Source: Hoeflea algicola (GTDB lineage: Bacteria; Pseudomonadota; Alphaproteobacteria; Rhizobiales; Rhizobiaceae). Taken from it: 64,000 nt of DNA. The translations under genes and the position numbers were made by a program. This document shows positions 21,006 through 33,212 of the stretch, in pieces (position 1 is the first letter of the stretch; every line of letters begins with the position of its first letter). The DNA lies in NCBI RefSeq assembly GCF_026619415.1, contig NZ_JAOVZR010000001.1, positions 1,178,001 through 1,242,000 on the forward strand. The letters run 5' to 3'. Under the pieces are notes generated by a model. The model made no database searches and had not been told where the DNA came from. It worked only from the letters and a program-made list of their open reading frames with translations.

Positions 21006-21016
21006 GGCAAAAAATC

Positions 21017-21814
21017 CTATCGCTTGTCCTGGTTCAAACCAAAGCCGTGCATCAGCCGCCGCGCGCTGTAATCCGGATTGCCCGAGGTGAAAACAACGCT
21101 GTCGCGGGCATCGGGCAGTGCCTCTCCGCCGGGCAAAGTCTCAACAATTGCCAGCGCGCGTCGTGCGATCGCCTCGGCTGGATCGATCCAGTCCACCGGC
21201 CAGGGCGCCATCTTGCGCATGCGGTTGACCAGAAAAGGAAAATGCGTGCAGGCCAGCACCACAATATCGGTCTGGCGGCCTTCATGGTTGACAAAACACG
21301 GCGCGATTTCCGCTGCCACCGCTGCTTCATCGACAAATCCGCTACGCATGTAGGTTTCGGCCAGAGTGGCGAGGTTTTCCGATCCCACCAGCCGCACATG
21401 AACCTTGTCGGCATAATCGCGGATCAGGTCCCGGGTGTATTGTCGTTTGACCGTGCCCGGCGTTGCCAGCACCGAGACAAGGCCTGAGCGGGTGCGCTCA
21501 GCGGCAGGCTTGACCGCTGGAACCGTGCCGACGAAAGGCAGGTCCGGATAGGCCTTGCGCAGCGCCGGCATGACGATGGTCGAGGCAGTATTGCAGGCAA
21601 TCAGCGCCAGCGCCGGCTTGTGCCGCTCGATCAGATCGGCAAACAGCGCGACAATACGGTCGTTAAGCGCCGCCTCTTCCCAGCGGCCATAGGGAAAACC
21701 GGCGTCGTCGGCAACGTAGACGAATCGCCGCCCCGGCATCAGCACCCGCGCCTCGCGCAGCACGCTGAGCCCGCCAATGCCGCTGTCAAACACCAGAACC
21801 GGACCGTCACTCAT
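21017..21814 (-). CDS. murI: Glutamate racemase
   Basis: A 265-residue cofactor-independent racemase that supplies D-glutamate for peptidoglycan. The catalytic cysteines are Cys74 in LIACNTAS and Cys189 in VLACTHFPF; the Asp-Ser-Gly-Ile-Gly-Gly motif is at residues 10-15. It overlaps the trmJ stop by ATGA and is followed by the GNAT gene. If upstream trmJ is frameshifted as read here, coupled translation of murI could be affected. Confidence 0.95.
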   Translation of the reverse strand: MSDGPVLVFDSGIGGLSVLREARVLMPGRRFVYVADDAGFPYGRWEEAALNDRIVALFADLIERHKPALALIACNTASTIVMPALRKAYPDLPFVGTVPAVKPAAERTRSGLVSVLATPGTVKRQYTRDLIRDYADKVHVRLVGSENLATLAETYMRSGFVDEAAVAAEIAPCFVNHEGRQTDIVVLACTHFPFLVNRMRKMAPWPVDWIDPAEAIARRALAIVETLPGGEALPDARDSVVFTSGNPDYSARRLMHGFGLNQDKR

Positions 21815-22612
21815 TCGTCGTCTCCCACCCCGCCAGCCCTGCGCTGGCCGGAGCGACTAAACTTGTCAAATGAGGCAAAAAGACCACGCAGCACGTTGAT
21901 TTCGTCGGTCGAAAACCCCGGCCTAGTCAGCACCGCGCGTAAATTGTCGACCGCCTTCATCCGTTTGGTCTCGGAGCGGAAATAGCCGCGTGCATCAAGC
22001 CCTTCCTCGATCTGGGCAAACAATCCGTGCAGATCAGATTTTGGTGCCGGCTCCACTTCGGGCTTGTCGAACGCCGTCTCGAGCGGACTGGAAAGCCCCG
22101 ACTTCATCCATTCATAGGACATCAGCAACACCGCTTGGGCGATATTGAGCGAGGCATAGGCTGGGTTGACCGGAAAGGTGACGATCTCGTCGGCGAGACC
22201 AACCTCCCAATTGCGCAGGCCGATGCGTTCGCGCCCGAACAGGATCCCGGTCTTTTCGCCTGCATTCTCGCGTCCACGCAAGATCTCGCCCGCCTCCACC
22301 GGCCCCCGCACCGGCTTGTGCCCGTCGCGTGGTCGTGCCGTCGTCGCATAGACCAAGTTCAGGTCTGCCAACGCGGCCTCAAGCGTCTCAAACACCACAG
22401 CCCCGTCGATCACATGGTCGGCATGCGCGGCCGCGCTGACAGCCTTGTCATTGGGCCAGCCATCGCGCGGGTTGACGATTCTGCAAGTTGGAGAGCCCGA
22501 AATTGGCCATGGCGCGCGCCACCATGCCGATGTTCTCGCCCAGTTGCGGTTCCATCAGTATGATCGCCGGCCCGCCGGTGATGTTTTCGCGCTGCCTGTC
22601 GGTGCCTGCCAT
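21811..22612 (-). pseudogene. trmJ: tRNA (cytidine/uridine-2'-O-)-methyltransferase TrmJ, frameshifted
   Basis: A SpoU/TrmH (SPOUT) RNA methyltransferase split into two frames. The first part, from the ATG at 22612, reads MAGTDRQRENITGGPAIILM and EPQLGENIGMVARAMANFGL, then goes out of frame and stops at 22448. The frame with one base fewer continues as RIVNPRDGWPND, then VIDGAVVFETLEAALADLNL and YATTARPRD, ending at 21811. One extra base near 22479-22480 (around GATTCTG on the plus strand) explains the break. TrmJ methylates position 32 of tRNAs. The break may be a real lesion or a read error; everything else is intact. Confidence 0.8.
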
Positions 22613-22686
22613 GGGATTTTGCCGGTGGTTGATGTGCCGGTTTCCTGTCATACTTCACCGGACTTGAGAAGCCGGAGCGCCCAAAC

Positions 22687-23046
22687 ATGACCGGAAATCT
22701 CGCCCCGCGCATCCGTGCCCTGCTGGCAGATACCCCCGGCATTGGCGAAATCCGCATGTTTGGTGGTATCTGCTTTACCTTGAACGGCAACATGATGTGC
22801 GCCGACAGCCACACCGGACAGATGCTTGTGAGGTTGAGCAGGGCAGAGCATCAGGCTGCACTTTGCGAATCCGGAACCATGCCGATGGTGATGCGCGGGA
22901 AACCGATGGCCGGATATCTCTATGTTACACCGGCCGAACTTGAGAGCGAGCCGGCACTTTCCCACTGGCTGGAACGGGCGCTGGCCCATGCCCGCACATT
23001 GCCTCCAAAACCTGGCAAATCAAAACCCAAGCAGTCGTCCAGATAG
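22687..23046 (+). CDS. TfoX/Sxy N-terminal domain protein
   Basis: A 119-residue protein with the TfoX/Sxy N-terminal domain: LADTPGIGEIRMFGGICFTL, then MMCADSHTGQMLVRLSRAEH and RGKPMAGYLYV, and a basic Pro/Lys tail (residues 103-119). TfoX is a competence regulator in gammaproteobacteria, but in rhizobia single-domain homologues are common and their function is unknown. The ATG at 22687 is immediately divergent from the trmJ start. It is transcribed toward icd but ends 178 bp before it. Confidence 0.8.
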   Translation: MTGNLAPRIRALLADTPGIGEIRMFGGICFTLNGNMMCADSHTGQMLVRLSRAEHQAALCESGTMPMVMRGKPMAGYLYVTPAELESEPALSHWLERALAHARTLPPKPGKSKPKQSSR

Positions 23047-23223
23047 CCCGCAGCAGTAACTACCGGTGCTGACAGACGCTACCAGGTTTCGACCTTCGTC
23101 ACGTATAGGCGATCACCGCTACCGGCGTGTTGTGCGCGCGCACGGCTTTTGTTAAGAGATGCGCCATCTGGACGGGCATTCACCCGCTCTTTACGGCAAC
23201 CCTTCTCAAAAGGTCCAAAACGC

Positions 23224-24435
23224 ATGGCAAAGATCAAGGTAGCAAACCCGGTCGTCGATCTCGACGGCGATGAGATGACGCGGATCATCTGGCAGTTCAT
23301 CAAGGAAAAACTGATCCTGCCCTACCTCGATCTGACGATCGACTATTACGACCTCTCGGTCGAATACCGCGACGAAACCGACGATCAGGTCACCATCGAC
23401 GCCGCAAACGCCATCAAGAAGCATGGCGTCGGCATCAAATGCGCCACCATCACGCCTGATGAAGCCCGCGTCGAGGAATTCGGCCTGAAGAAGATGTGGC
23501 GTTCGCCCAACGGCACGATCCGCAACATTCTTGGCGGCGTGATCTTCCGCGAGCCGATCATCATGAAGAACGTGCCGCGGCTGGTTCCGGGCTGGACCAA
23601 GCCGATCATCGTTGGCCGTCACGCTTTCGGTGACCAGTACCGCGCCACCGATTTCCGCTTCCCCGGCAAGGGCAAGTTGTCGATCAAGTTCGTCGGTGAT
23701 GACGGCGAAACCATCGAGCACGAAGTCTATGACGCGCCGTCCGCCGGCGTTGCCATGGCCATGTACAACCTTGATGATTCGATCCGCGATTTTGCCCGCG
23801 CGTCACTCAACTATGCGCTGATGCGCGGCGTTCCCTGCTACCTGTCGACCAAGAACACCATCCTCAAGGCCTATGACGGCCGTTTCAAGGATCTGTTCGA
23901 GGAAGTCTTCGAAGCCGAATTCAAGGACAAGTACGCCGAAGCCAAGATCACTTACGAACACCGCCTGATCGACGACATGGTCGCCTCCGCCCTGAAATGG
24001 TCCGGCGGCTACGTCTGGGCCTGCAAGAACTACGACGGCGACGTCCAGTCCGACATCGTTGCCCAGGGCTTTGGCTCGCTCGGCCTGATGACGTCTGTCC
24101 TGATGACCCCGGATGGCAAGACCGTGGAAGCAGAAGCCGCCCACGGCACCGTCACCCGCCATTACCGCCAGCATCAGAAGGGCGAGGAAACCTCGACCAA
24201 CTCGATCGCATCGATCTTTGCCTGGACCCGTGGTCTCGCGCACCGCGCCAAGCTCGACAACAATGCCGAGCTCGCCAAGTTCGCCGACACTTTGGAACTG
24301 GTCTGCATCCAGACCGTCGAATCGGGCTTCATGACCAAGGATCTGGCGCTGCTGATCGGTCCCGACCAGCCGTGGCTGTCGACCACAGGTTTCCTCGACA
24401 AGATCGACGAAAACCTGCAGAAGGCCATGGCCTGA
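23224..24435 (+). CDS. icd: NADP-dependent isocitrate dehydrogenase
   Basis: A 403-residue TCA-cycle enzyme of the homodimeric NADP-IDH type (eukaryotic-like, as in rhizobia). It begins [20 protein letters not shown] and shows KSPNGT-like substrate motif [14 protein letters not shown], the [13 protein letters not shown] region and the NADP-binding [20 protein letters not shown] segment. The frame is open from 23149; the ATG at 23224 is standard. It is followed 3 bp later by a small membrane-protein gene and then DedA, so all three may be co-transcribed. Confidence 0.96.
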   Translation: MAKIKVANPVVDLDGDEMTRIIWQFIKEKLILPYLDLTIDYYDLSVEYRDETDDQVTIDAANAIKKHGVGIKCATITPDEARVEEFGLKKMWRSPNGTIRNILGGVIFREPIIMKNVPRLVPGWTKPIIVGRHAFGDQYRATDFRFPGKGKLSIKFVGDDGETIEHEVYDAPSAGVAMAMYNLDDSIRDFARASLNYALMRGVPCYLSTKNTILKAYDGRFKDLFEEVFEAEFKDKYAEAKITYEHRLIDDMVASALKWSGGYVWACKNYDGDVQSDIVAQGFGSLGLMTSVLMTPDGKTVEAEAAHGTVTRHYRQHQKGEETSTNSIASIFAWTRGLAHRAKLDNNAELAKFADTLELVCIQTVESGFMTKDLALLIGPDQPWLSTTGFLDKIDENLQKAMA

Positions 24436-24438
24436 CTG

Positions 24439-24840
24439 ATGGCCACCGGACCTGTCGTCACGCTCAGAAAGCTGTGGCGGCACAACCGGTGGCTAACCCT
24501 GTCTTTTCTGATCACATTGACGCTGGCGTTGTTTTTCATCATTCGCGCCAGCGTTTTTTTTGTCTATTGGCAAAACCATACCGATGAACCGATCGAAGGC
24601 TGGATGACGGTGCGCTATATCGCCAATTCCTACCGGGTCGATCCGGAATTGGTGCATGATGCCATCGGTCTGCCCCGCACCGGCCCTGACCGCCGGCCGC
24701 TGATCCGGATCGCCCGCGAAGATGGCCGGCCGCTCGATCAAATGGCCACGACAATCATCGAGGCGATAGAGGCCGACCGCAAGGCCCGCGGCATACCCAA
24801 CAGCGACCTTCCAGACCCTGTCCCCTCCGGGCAGCCATGA
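24439..24840 (+). CDS. Small membrane protein of unknown function
   Basis: A 133-residue protein with one clear transmembrane segment (about residues 20-43: LSFLITLTLALFFIIRASVF). The N-terminus is basic (inside) and the remaining ~90 residues (RYIANSYRVDPELVHDAIGL, DGRPLDQMATTIIEAIEADR) would face the periplasm. I do not recognise a named family. It sits 3 bp after icd and overlaps the DedA gene by ATGA, which suggests coupling with the latter. Confidence 0.75.
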   Translation: MATGPVVTLRKLWRHNRWLTLSFLITLTLALFFIIRASVFFVYWQNHTDEPIEGWMTVRYIANSYRVDPELVHDAIGLPRTGPDRRPLIRIAREDGRPLDQMATTIIEAIEADRKARGIPNSDLPDPVPSGQP

Positions 24841-25445
24841 CCGAGCAACTGCTGGATGCGCTGGCGCTTTACGGCATCCCCGCAGCTGCGCTGTTGCTAG
24901 CTATCGGCCAGATCGGCATTCCCATGCCCACCTCGCTGGCACTGCTGGCGCTCGGTGCGCTGGCGGCCAATGGCGACGCCGATGTCTCAAGCGCCTTCAT
25001 CTGGGCAGTAGCCGGTTGCACGTTGGGCGATCAGGCCGGCTATTTTGTCGGCCGACTGGTCATGCAACAGGCTTCCGATCGCCCCGGCATGATCGGCAAG
25101 CTCGCCCGCCGGGCGAGGAAAGCCGAGCCACATCTGCAAAAATGGGGCGGATCCGGCGTGTTCCTGTCGCGCTGGCTGTTCACGCCTCTCGGCCCGCCGG
25201 TCAATTATGCCAGCGGCGCCACCCGACTGTCGTGGCCGCTCTTTACCCTCTGGGGTCTCGCCGGTGAGGCCTTGTGGGTGACGATCTACATCGTGCTTGG
25301 CTATGTGTTCGGCTCCAATATCGAAGCCCTCGCCAATGTTCTGGGCAACCTGTCGATGGCGCTGGCGCTGCTGGCAATTGCCGCATTCTTGGGCTGGAGG
25401 CTGCTGCACGCCGCCAGAAAACCAAAAATCAAACCGACGTCGTGA
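24837..25445 (+). CDS. DedA family membrane protein
   Basis: A 202-residue polytopic protein of the DedA/VTT superfamily, with 4-5 hydrophobic segments. Family markers are LALLALGALAANGDADVSSA, GCTLGDQAGYFVGRLVM (conserved G-D-x-x-x-Y) and the SRWLFTPLGPPVNYASGATR loop carrying the key Arg. DedA proteins flip undecaprenyl phosphate or other polar lipids and need the membrane potential. The start overlaps the upstream gene stop by ATGA, implying joint expression. Confidence 0.9.
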   Translation: MTEQLLDALALYGIPAAALLLAIGQIGIPMPTSLALLALGALAANGDADVSSAFIWAVAGCTLGDQAGYFVGRLVMQQASDRPGMIGKLARRARKAEPHLQKWGGSGVFLSRWLFTPLGPPVNYASGATRLSWPLFTLWGLAGEALWVTIYIVLGYVFGSNIEALANVLGNLSMALALLAIAAFLGWRLLHAARKPKIKPTS

Positions 25446-25539
25446 AACAAAGTTGACCCACCCCTGGGCTTCAAAGACGCTTCGAGGTACTGGTTCAAAC
25501 ATGCGCTTTCATGCCTGAAGAACCATTGGAGAGCGGGAT

Positions 25540-26394
25540 TCACACCCTGTCCAACGTCGACTGCACCATGTCGGCAACTTCATCGACAAAATCAGCGTCG
25601 CGCCAATAGCCACTGTGCGACAGCGGGTTCCACGAACTCAGCCAGGATCCGGAATTGATCTGCCGATCCTTGAGACCGCCGGCGTCGGCCAGGCTCTTGT
25701 AGCCGATGCCGAGATTTTCGAGCGGATAGCCCAGCACATCATCCTTGTCATAGAAATTAAGCCACCAGGGCTGGCGTTGCAGCGCCGCCGGCAGGTCGGT
25801 GCCGGGATTGGCGATGCACAGGATCTGGTCAAAACTATAGGCGAAGGTAAACAGCGGGATGTTGCAGCCAAATGTCATCAACGCGGCGATGGTGTTGCAA
25901 CTCGATATCCGCTGCGTCGTCAGCCGCTGGTCATGCTGGCGATCCCAGATGTGGTCGGCAAACACATGCCCGCCCATCGAGTGGGCGAGCACGATCAATG
26001 GCGCGCCGGCTTCGGTGTCTTCTTCCAGTTCTTTCAGCACCGTGTCACAGCGCGCATGGATATCGCGGTAGATGTCGTGATTGGGATCACCCGGCGCGTT
26101 GTGATAGGCCGCAGCATCGCCAAGATTCTTGATCGCGAATTCGCGCAGCCCGTCATAATTGAGCTTGTTTTTCACCCGTTCGAAATAGGCATTCTGGTTC
26201 TTCTCGGTGATGTCGGAATAAAAGATTTCCCGCCACGCCACGCGCGAGGCAAAGTGGCCGGCGTGGTCCCTGTCGATCCGTGTCCGCACCAGGCGCGCCA
26301 GATCCTTGGAAAAGGACAGCGCGGCGCTGTCGCCCGGACGTTTGCCGAAAGAGCCAATGCCGTGGATCACGGCAACAGCAATCTGCTTGGCCAT
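25540..26394 (-). CDS. Putative alpha/beta-hydrolase with AHSMGG nucleophile elbow
   Basis: A 284-residue cytoplasmic protein with the lipase-like start VAVIHGIGSFGKRPGDSA (oxyanion HG), the nucleophile elbow VLAHSMGGHVFADHI (Ser in AHSMGG), a late Asp in NFYDKDDVLGYP and a His near SHSGYWRDADF. Order and spacing are those of a catalytic triad. Family members in rhizobia are annotated as hypothetical; the substrate is unknown. It is monocistronic on the minus strand, convergent with DedA. Confidence 0.7.
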   Translation of the reverse strand: MAKQIAVAVIHGIGSFGKRPGDSAALSFSKDLARLVRTRIDRDHAGHFASRVAWREIFYSDITEKNQNAYFERVKNKLNYDGLREFAIKNLGDAAAYHNAPGDPNHDIYRDIHARCDTVLKELEEDTEAGAPLIVLAHSMGGHVFADHIWDRQHDQRLTTQRISSCNTIAALMTFGCNIPLFTFAYSFDQILCIANPGTDLPAALQRQPWWLNFYDKDDVLGYPLENLGIGYKSLADAGGLKDRQINSGSWLSSWNPLSHSGYWRDADFVDEVADMVQSTLDRV

Positions 26395-26545
26395 CGTAAC
26401 CTCCCGTTCTTCCCACGTCTGCGCGCCAGTTTAACACGCACCCCGGAAAGGCGAAAAAACACCTGGCGGCCGAGCCAAGCGGAGCCGCAGCACCGGCGCC
26501 TGATAAGGACATACTCAAGCGTGGGCATTACGGGCCAGCGCCACG

Positions 26546-26573
26546 AAAAACGCCCGGGGTAGAACCCCGGGCG
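26546..26573 (-). terminator. Rho-independent terminator of alaS
   Basis: A 9-bp GC stem (CGCCCGGGG at 26551-26559 with 26565-26573) and loop TAGAA; on the minus strand it is followed by U5 (AAAAA at 26546-26550). It lies about 47 bp after the alaS stop. Confidence 0.8.
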
Positions 26574-26619
26574 CGAAAAATCATGAAGCCTGTTTGCACC
26601 GCGTGAGCGGCAGAGCGGA

Positions 26620-29271
<2,652 letters not shown>

Positions 29272-29404
29272 GATCAACCCTTTGTTCGACAAGCCGGCCG
29301 CGCCACGCGCCGGATGGATGCCCGCACCACAAAAACCGTGCGGACCGCCGCTTTTATCGCCCGCCCCCCTGCCTGTCCAGACGGCAGCGGCGGCACCATC
29401 AACG

Positions 29405-29443
29405 GAAAACCGGCCGCCAGTCCCTTTCGAGACTGACGACCGG
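29405..29443 (-). terminator. Rho-independent terminator of recA
   Basis: On the minus strand a 13-bp stem (29431-29443 with 29410-29422, two G-U pairs) encloses an 8-nt loop and is followed by UUUU (AAAA at 29406-29409). It lies 33 bp after the recA stop, before the alaS start. Confidence 0.78.
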
Positions 29444-29475
29444 CTTGAAACCTGCACCAGGAATGTGCGGAAGGC

Positions 29476-30567
29476 CTACATTTCGGCGGAGCCGGCGTCG
29501 TCATTCTCCCCGGCGCTGCGGTCTTCTTCCAGAAATTTTTCGGCAATCAGCCCGGCATTCTGGCGAAGCGACAGTTCGATCTCGTCGGCCAGCACCGGAT
29601 TGTCCCGCAGGAACTGCTTGGAGTTCTCGCGCCCCTGCCCCAGCCGCTGGCTGTTGTAGGAGAACCAGGCGCCGGATTTCTCGACAATCCCGGCTTTCAC
29701 GCCCAGATCGATCAATTCGCCGACCTTGGAAACACCTTCACCATACATGATGTCGAACTCGACCTGCTTGAACGGCGGCGCCATCTTGTTCTTGACCACC
29801 TTGACCCGGGTCTGGTTGCCGACCACTTCATCGCGGTCCTTGACCGAGCCGATGCGGCGGATATCGAGCCGCACCGAGGCATAGAATTTCAGCGCATTGC
29901 CGCCGGTGGTGGTTTCGGGCGAGCCGAACATCACGCCGATCTTCATGCGGATCTGGTTGATGAAGATTACCATGCAGTTCGAACGCGAGATCGAGGCGGT
30001 CAGCTTGCGCAGCGCCTGGCTCATCAGTCGCGCCTGCAAGCCTGGCAGGCTGTCGCCCATTTCACCTTCGATTTCGGCGCGCGGCGTCAATGCAGCCACC
30101 GAATCGATCACCAGCACATCAAGCGCGCCGGAACGAACCAGCGTATCGGTGATTTCGAGCGCCTGCTCGCCATTGTCAGGCTGCGAAATCAGCAGGCTTT
30201 CGAGGTCAACGCCGAGCTTGCGGGCATAGACCGGGTCGAGCGCGTGCTCAGCATCGATAAAGCCGCAAATGCCGCCCTTCTTCTGCGCTTCGGCAATGGT
30301 CTGCAGCGCCAGCGTGGTCTTGCCGGAGCTTTCCGGCCCGAAAATCTCGATCACGCGGCCGCGTGGCAAACCGCCAATGCCCAGCGCAATGTCGAGCCCC
30401 AGCGAACCGGTCGGAACCGTTTCGATCTCGACCACGCCCTCATTGGCGCCGAGCTTCATGATCGAGCCCTTGCCGAACGAGCGTTCGATCTGAGAAAGTG
30501 CGGCGTCGAGCGCCTTGCTTTTGTCCACGGATTTTTCCTCTACCAGTCGCAAAGAGTTCTGTGCCAT
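29476..30567 (-). CDS. recA: Recombinase RecA
   Basis: A 363-residue DNA recombinase and LexA coprotease. Walker A GPESSGKT is at 77-84 and Walker [13 protein letters not shown] follows. L1/L2 loop sequences are present (EIEGEMGD, then [20 protein letters not shown]), and the C-terminus is acidic. The frame is open to 30747; the ATG at 30567 gives the usual [16 protein letters not shown]. It has a LexA box overlapping the likely promoter and its own terminator. Confidence 0.98.
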   Translation of the reverse strand: MAQNSLRLVEEKSVDKSKALDAALSQIERSFGKGSIMKLGANEGVVEIETVPTGSLGLDIALGIGGLPRGRVIEIFGPESSGKTTLALQTIAEAQKKGGICGFIDAEHALDPVYARKLGVDLESLLISQPDNGEQALEITDTLVRSGALDVLVIDSVAALTPRAEIEGEMGDSLPGLQARLMSQALRKLTASISRSNCMVIFINQIRMKIGVMFGSPETTTGGNALKFYASVRLDIRRIGSVKDRDEVVGNQTRVKVVKNKMAPPFKQVEFDIMYGEGVSKVGELIDLGVKAGIVEKSGAWFSYNSQRLGQGRENSKQFLRDNPVLADEIELSLRQNAGLIAEKFLEEDRSAGENDDAGSAEM

Positions 30568-30623
30568 TCCATCCACCTTTAGGTTATCGTGCCGCAGCAA
30601 GCAATCAATGCTCGTTTGACAAA

Positions 30624-30652
30624 TATGTACTCTCTTTGTTCCGTTTTCGCAA
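30624..30652 (-). promoter_or_regulatory. recA promoter with overlapping LexA (SOS) box
   Basis: On the plus strand GTAC-N7-GTTC at 30627-30641 (TCTCTTT spacer) matches the alphaproteobacterial LexA site GTTC-N7-GTTC with one mismatch. On the minus strand a TTGCGA (30647-30652) and TACATA (30624-30629), 17 nt apart, form a plausible -35/-10 pair that the box covers, so LexA binding would block RNA polymerase. The start codon of recA is 57 bp downstream. Confidence 0.7.
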
Positions 30653-30812
30653 GCCCCACTCAACCCACTGGAATATAATGATAATTCACTACGTGTTCTA
30701 TTTTTGTTTCGGTAAACGGCCCGCTGGTGCCCGCGATGACGCGGCAACCTGCATCCGCGACGCCGACCAGACCGCGATTCGGTTATCCGCCGGATTGTGC
30801 GAAGGTTAGGCC

Positions 30813-31757
30813 ATGGCGCGCATCCTTGCCATCGGAGGCGCCCATATCGACCGCACCGGCCGGCTTGCTGCCCCGCACCGGCCTGGCGCCTCCAATCCCG
30901 GCTTCTGGCAGAGCGAGGCCGGCGGTGGTGTTTTCAACGCAGCGCGCAACCTTTCGCGGCTCGGCCACCAGGTCACGCTTGTGGCGCCGCGCGGTGGCGA
31001 TGCGGCTGCCGATGAGGTGACGCGTGCAGCCGCCGACGCAGGTATCGAGGATTGCCCGCTGACCTTTCTCGATCGGGCAACGCCAAGCTATTCGGCGATA
31101 CTCGAGCCCGACGGCAATCTGATCACCGCACTCGCCGACATGGCGCTCTATGACCAGGTGCCTGCGCGCCGGCTGATGACCGCGCGGCTGCATAAGCGGC
31201 TGGCCTCTGCCGACCTGCTTTTGGCCGACGCCAATCTGCCCGAAGACGCACTTTATGCACTCAGCAAGACAGCTGCCGGGCACGGCATCCCGGTCGCAGC
31301 CATCGCCGTGTCGCCAGCCAAGGTGGTGCGCTGGCACAGGAGCCTGCCGCATCTGGCGTTGCTTGCCATGAACGCAGCCGAAGCCGCCACATTGAGCGGA
31401 AGCCCTGCGGAAGATCCCCGCAACTGGTCCGACCTGCTCTCCCCGCTCGGACTTTGTTGCGGCCTGATCAGCGCCGGCGCAGGCCCGGTAATGGCCTTTG
31501 ACGATAGCGGCGTCACCCTGCTGGCATCGCCACCGTTGGGCAGCCTTGCCGATGTCACCGGCGCCGGCGATGCGCTCGCTTCAGGCTTTGTCGACGGCCT
31601 GCTTGCGGGCGGCACCCGCGAAAACAATCTCATTCGCGGCATTGCGCTGGCGCGGCTTACCGCTACCGTGCGCGGGCCGGTACGGCCGGATTTATCGCCG
31701 CACCTGCTTGCCCAGGCCCTCGCCGCCATGCCAAAGCCCACGCCAATCCACACTTGA
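30813..31757 (+). CDS. psuK: Pseudouridine kinase (PfkB-family sugar kinase)
   Basis: A 314-residue PfkB/ribokinase-type kinase. The N-terminus reads [17 protein letters not shown] with the GGxxxN segment [11 protein letters not shown], and the active-site motif is [13 protein letters not shown], containing the catalytic Asp. Assignment to pseudouridine kinase (YeiC/PsuK type) rests on the immediate downstream psuG: PsuK phosphorylates pseudouridine, PsuG then splits it. The gap between the two is 17 bp. Confidence 0.87.
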   Translation: MARILAIGGAHIDRTGRLAAPHRPGASNPGFWQSEAGGGVFNAARNLSRLGHQVTLVAPRGGDAAADEVTRAAADAGIEDCPLTFLDRATPSYSAILEPDGNLITALADMALYDQVPARRLMTARLHKRLASADLLLADANLPEDALYALSKTAAGHGIPVAAIAVSPAKVVRWHRSLPHLALLAMNAAEAATLSGSPAEDPRNWSDLLSPLGLCCGLISAGAGPVMAFDDSGVTLLASPPLGSLADVTGAGDALASGFVDGLLAGGTRENNLIRGIALARLTATVRGPVRPDLSPHLLAQALAAMPKPTPIHT

Positions 31758-31774
31758 GTTCAGGAGCCTGCCCC

Positions 31775-32698
31775 ATGCCCGGATCGATCGACATCGAAAC
31801 CACCCAGGAAGTGGCCGACGCGCTGGCTGCCGGTCGTCCGGTGGTGGCGCTCGAATCCACCATCATCACCCATGGCATGCCCTGGCCTGGCAACCGCGAC
31901 ATGGCGCTCGAGGTTGAGGCTGTAATCCGCGCGGAAGGCGCAGTCCCGGCCACCATCGCCATCATCGACGGCACCCTGCATGCGGGCCTCGATACGGCGT
32001 CCATCACCGCGCTCGCCCAGGCCAGCGACGTCATGAAGGTCTCACGCGCCGATTTCGCCTTCGCCATTGCCGAGGGTCGCACTGGCGCCACCACTGTCGC
32101 TGCCACCATGATGGCGGCAAAACTGGCCGGCATTTCGTTGTTTGCCACAGGCGGCATCGGTGGCGTCCACCGCGGCGCCGAGCTGAGCTTTGATATCTCC
32201 GCCGATCTCGAAGAACTGGGTCGCACGCCGGTGATCGTTGTCTGCGCCGGCGCCAAGGCCATTCTCGATATCCCCAAGACGCTGGAAGCACTGGAAACCC
32301 GCGGCGTGCCGGTGGTGGCCTATGGCCAGGACGAGATGCCGGCGTTCTGGTCGCGCAGTTCGGGCCTTGCCGCACCGCTCAGGCTTGACACGACCGAAGC
32401 CATTGCCAGGTTCGAGATCACCCGCCGCGCGCTGGGTGGCCATGGCGGTATGCTGATTGCCAACCCGGTGCCCGAAACAGATGAAATTCCCGCCAATGTA
32501 ATGCACGGCCATATCGAGGCCGCACTCGAAATGGCCAAGGCTCAAGGCATCGAGGGCAAGGCGGTAACGCCTTTCCTGCTGGGCGAAATCCTCGGCCTGA
32601 CCGACGGCGCGAGCCTCAAGACCAACATCGCGCTGGTGCTCAACAATGCCCGCCTCGCCGCCCGCATTGCCGTGGCGCTGGCAGCCGGATCAGAATGA
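31775..32698 (+). CDS. psuG: Pseudouridine-5'-phosphate glycosidase
   Basis: A 307-residue PsuG/IndA protein that cleaves pseudouridine 5'-phosphate to uracil and ribose 5-phosphate. Family blocks are VVALESTIITHGMPWPGNRD (active-site region with conserved Glu), DGTLHAGL, VSRADFAFA and the GATTVAATMMAA segment, then FATGGIGGVHRGAELSFDIS. AGGAG precedes the ATG at 31775. With psuK it forms a compact two-gene catabolic unit for recycling pseudouridine from RNA turnover. Confidence 0.95.
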   Translation: MPGSIDIETTQEVADALAAGRPVVALESTIITHGMPWPGNRDMALEVEAVIRAEGAVPATIAIIDGTLHAGLDTASITALAQASDVMKVSRADFAFAIAEGRTGATTVAATMMAAKLAGISLFATGGIGGVHRGAELSFDISADLEELGRTPVIVVCAGAKAILDIPKTLEALETRGVPVVAYGQDEMPAFWSRSSGLAAPLRLDTTEAIARFEITRRALGGHGGMLIANPVPETDEIPANVMHGHIEAALEMAKAQGIEGKAVTPFLLGEILGLTDGASLKTNIALVLNNARLAARIAVALAAGSE

Positions 32699-32738
32699 CC
32701 GCCCATTTTCTCCCGTCGCCACAACAAGGACAATGTCG

Positions 32739-32966
32739 ATGAAACCAACCCGACGCACTGGCAGCGTATTCGACAAGGCAGAAGCCGCCTTCAAATCCGC
32801 GACCACCAAGCCGGTCGAAGCCGCCCCCAAACCCGCAACCGTGCCCGAGGGCAAGGAACTGGTTTCGCTGCGGCTCGACCGCGCCGTACTCGAGCATTTT
32901 CAGGAAGACGGCCCCGGCTGGCAAGACCGCATCAATGCCGCACTGCGCGCCGCCGCCGGGCTTTGA
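32739..32966 (+). CDS. BrnA-like antitoxin domain protein, apparently without toxin partner
   Basis: A 75-residue protein. The N-terminal half is basic and low in complexity; residues about 42-75 read ELVSLRLDRAVLEHFQEDGP, then GWQDRINAALR, the ribbon-helix-helix core of BrnA antitoxins (usual pattern RLD-x-V-x-x-x-F-x-x-x-G-x-GWQ-x-x-I-N). BrnA normally neutralises the BrnT RNase encoded upstream; here the upstream gene is psuG and no BrnT-sized ORF is present. AAGGA at 32726-32730 favours the ATG at 32739 over one at 32733. It may act as a stand-alone DNA-binding protein. Confidence 0.7.
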   Translation: MKPTRRTGSVFDKAEAAFKSATTKPVEAAPKPATVPEGKELVSLRLDRAVLEHFQEDGPGWQDRINAALRAAAGL

Positions 32967-33034
32967 GCAAATGACCGGTCAGGCCGGCCGATGAACGGGG
33001 GATTGCCCCATTCAAGCCGCGCTGCAGCAAACGA

Positions 33035-33063
33035 AAAGACCCGGCAGCCTGAGCTGCTGGGTC
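33035..33063 (-). terminator. Hairpin terminator downstream of the OmpA-like gene
   Basis: An 11-bp stem with one wobble (33038-33048 with 33053-33063), loop CTGA; on the minus strand UUUU follows (AAAA at 33034-33037). It lies about 150 bp after the stop of the OmpA-like lipoprotein gene. Confidence 0.55.
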
Positions 33064-33212
33064 CAATGTCGCCTCAAACGACCTTCCACACCCATCCCGA
33101 AATCAGGGCAGATTTCCGGGTTGCGGGGCGCGGAAACTGAAACATTCTCACCACTCCGGCCGCCCCACCCCATCTTAGGTGCGCGAGCAGCCCTTGAGTC
33201 AGATCAGTTCAA

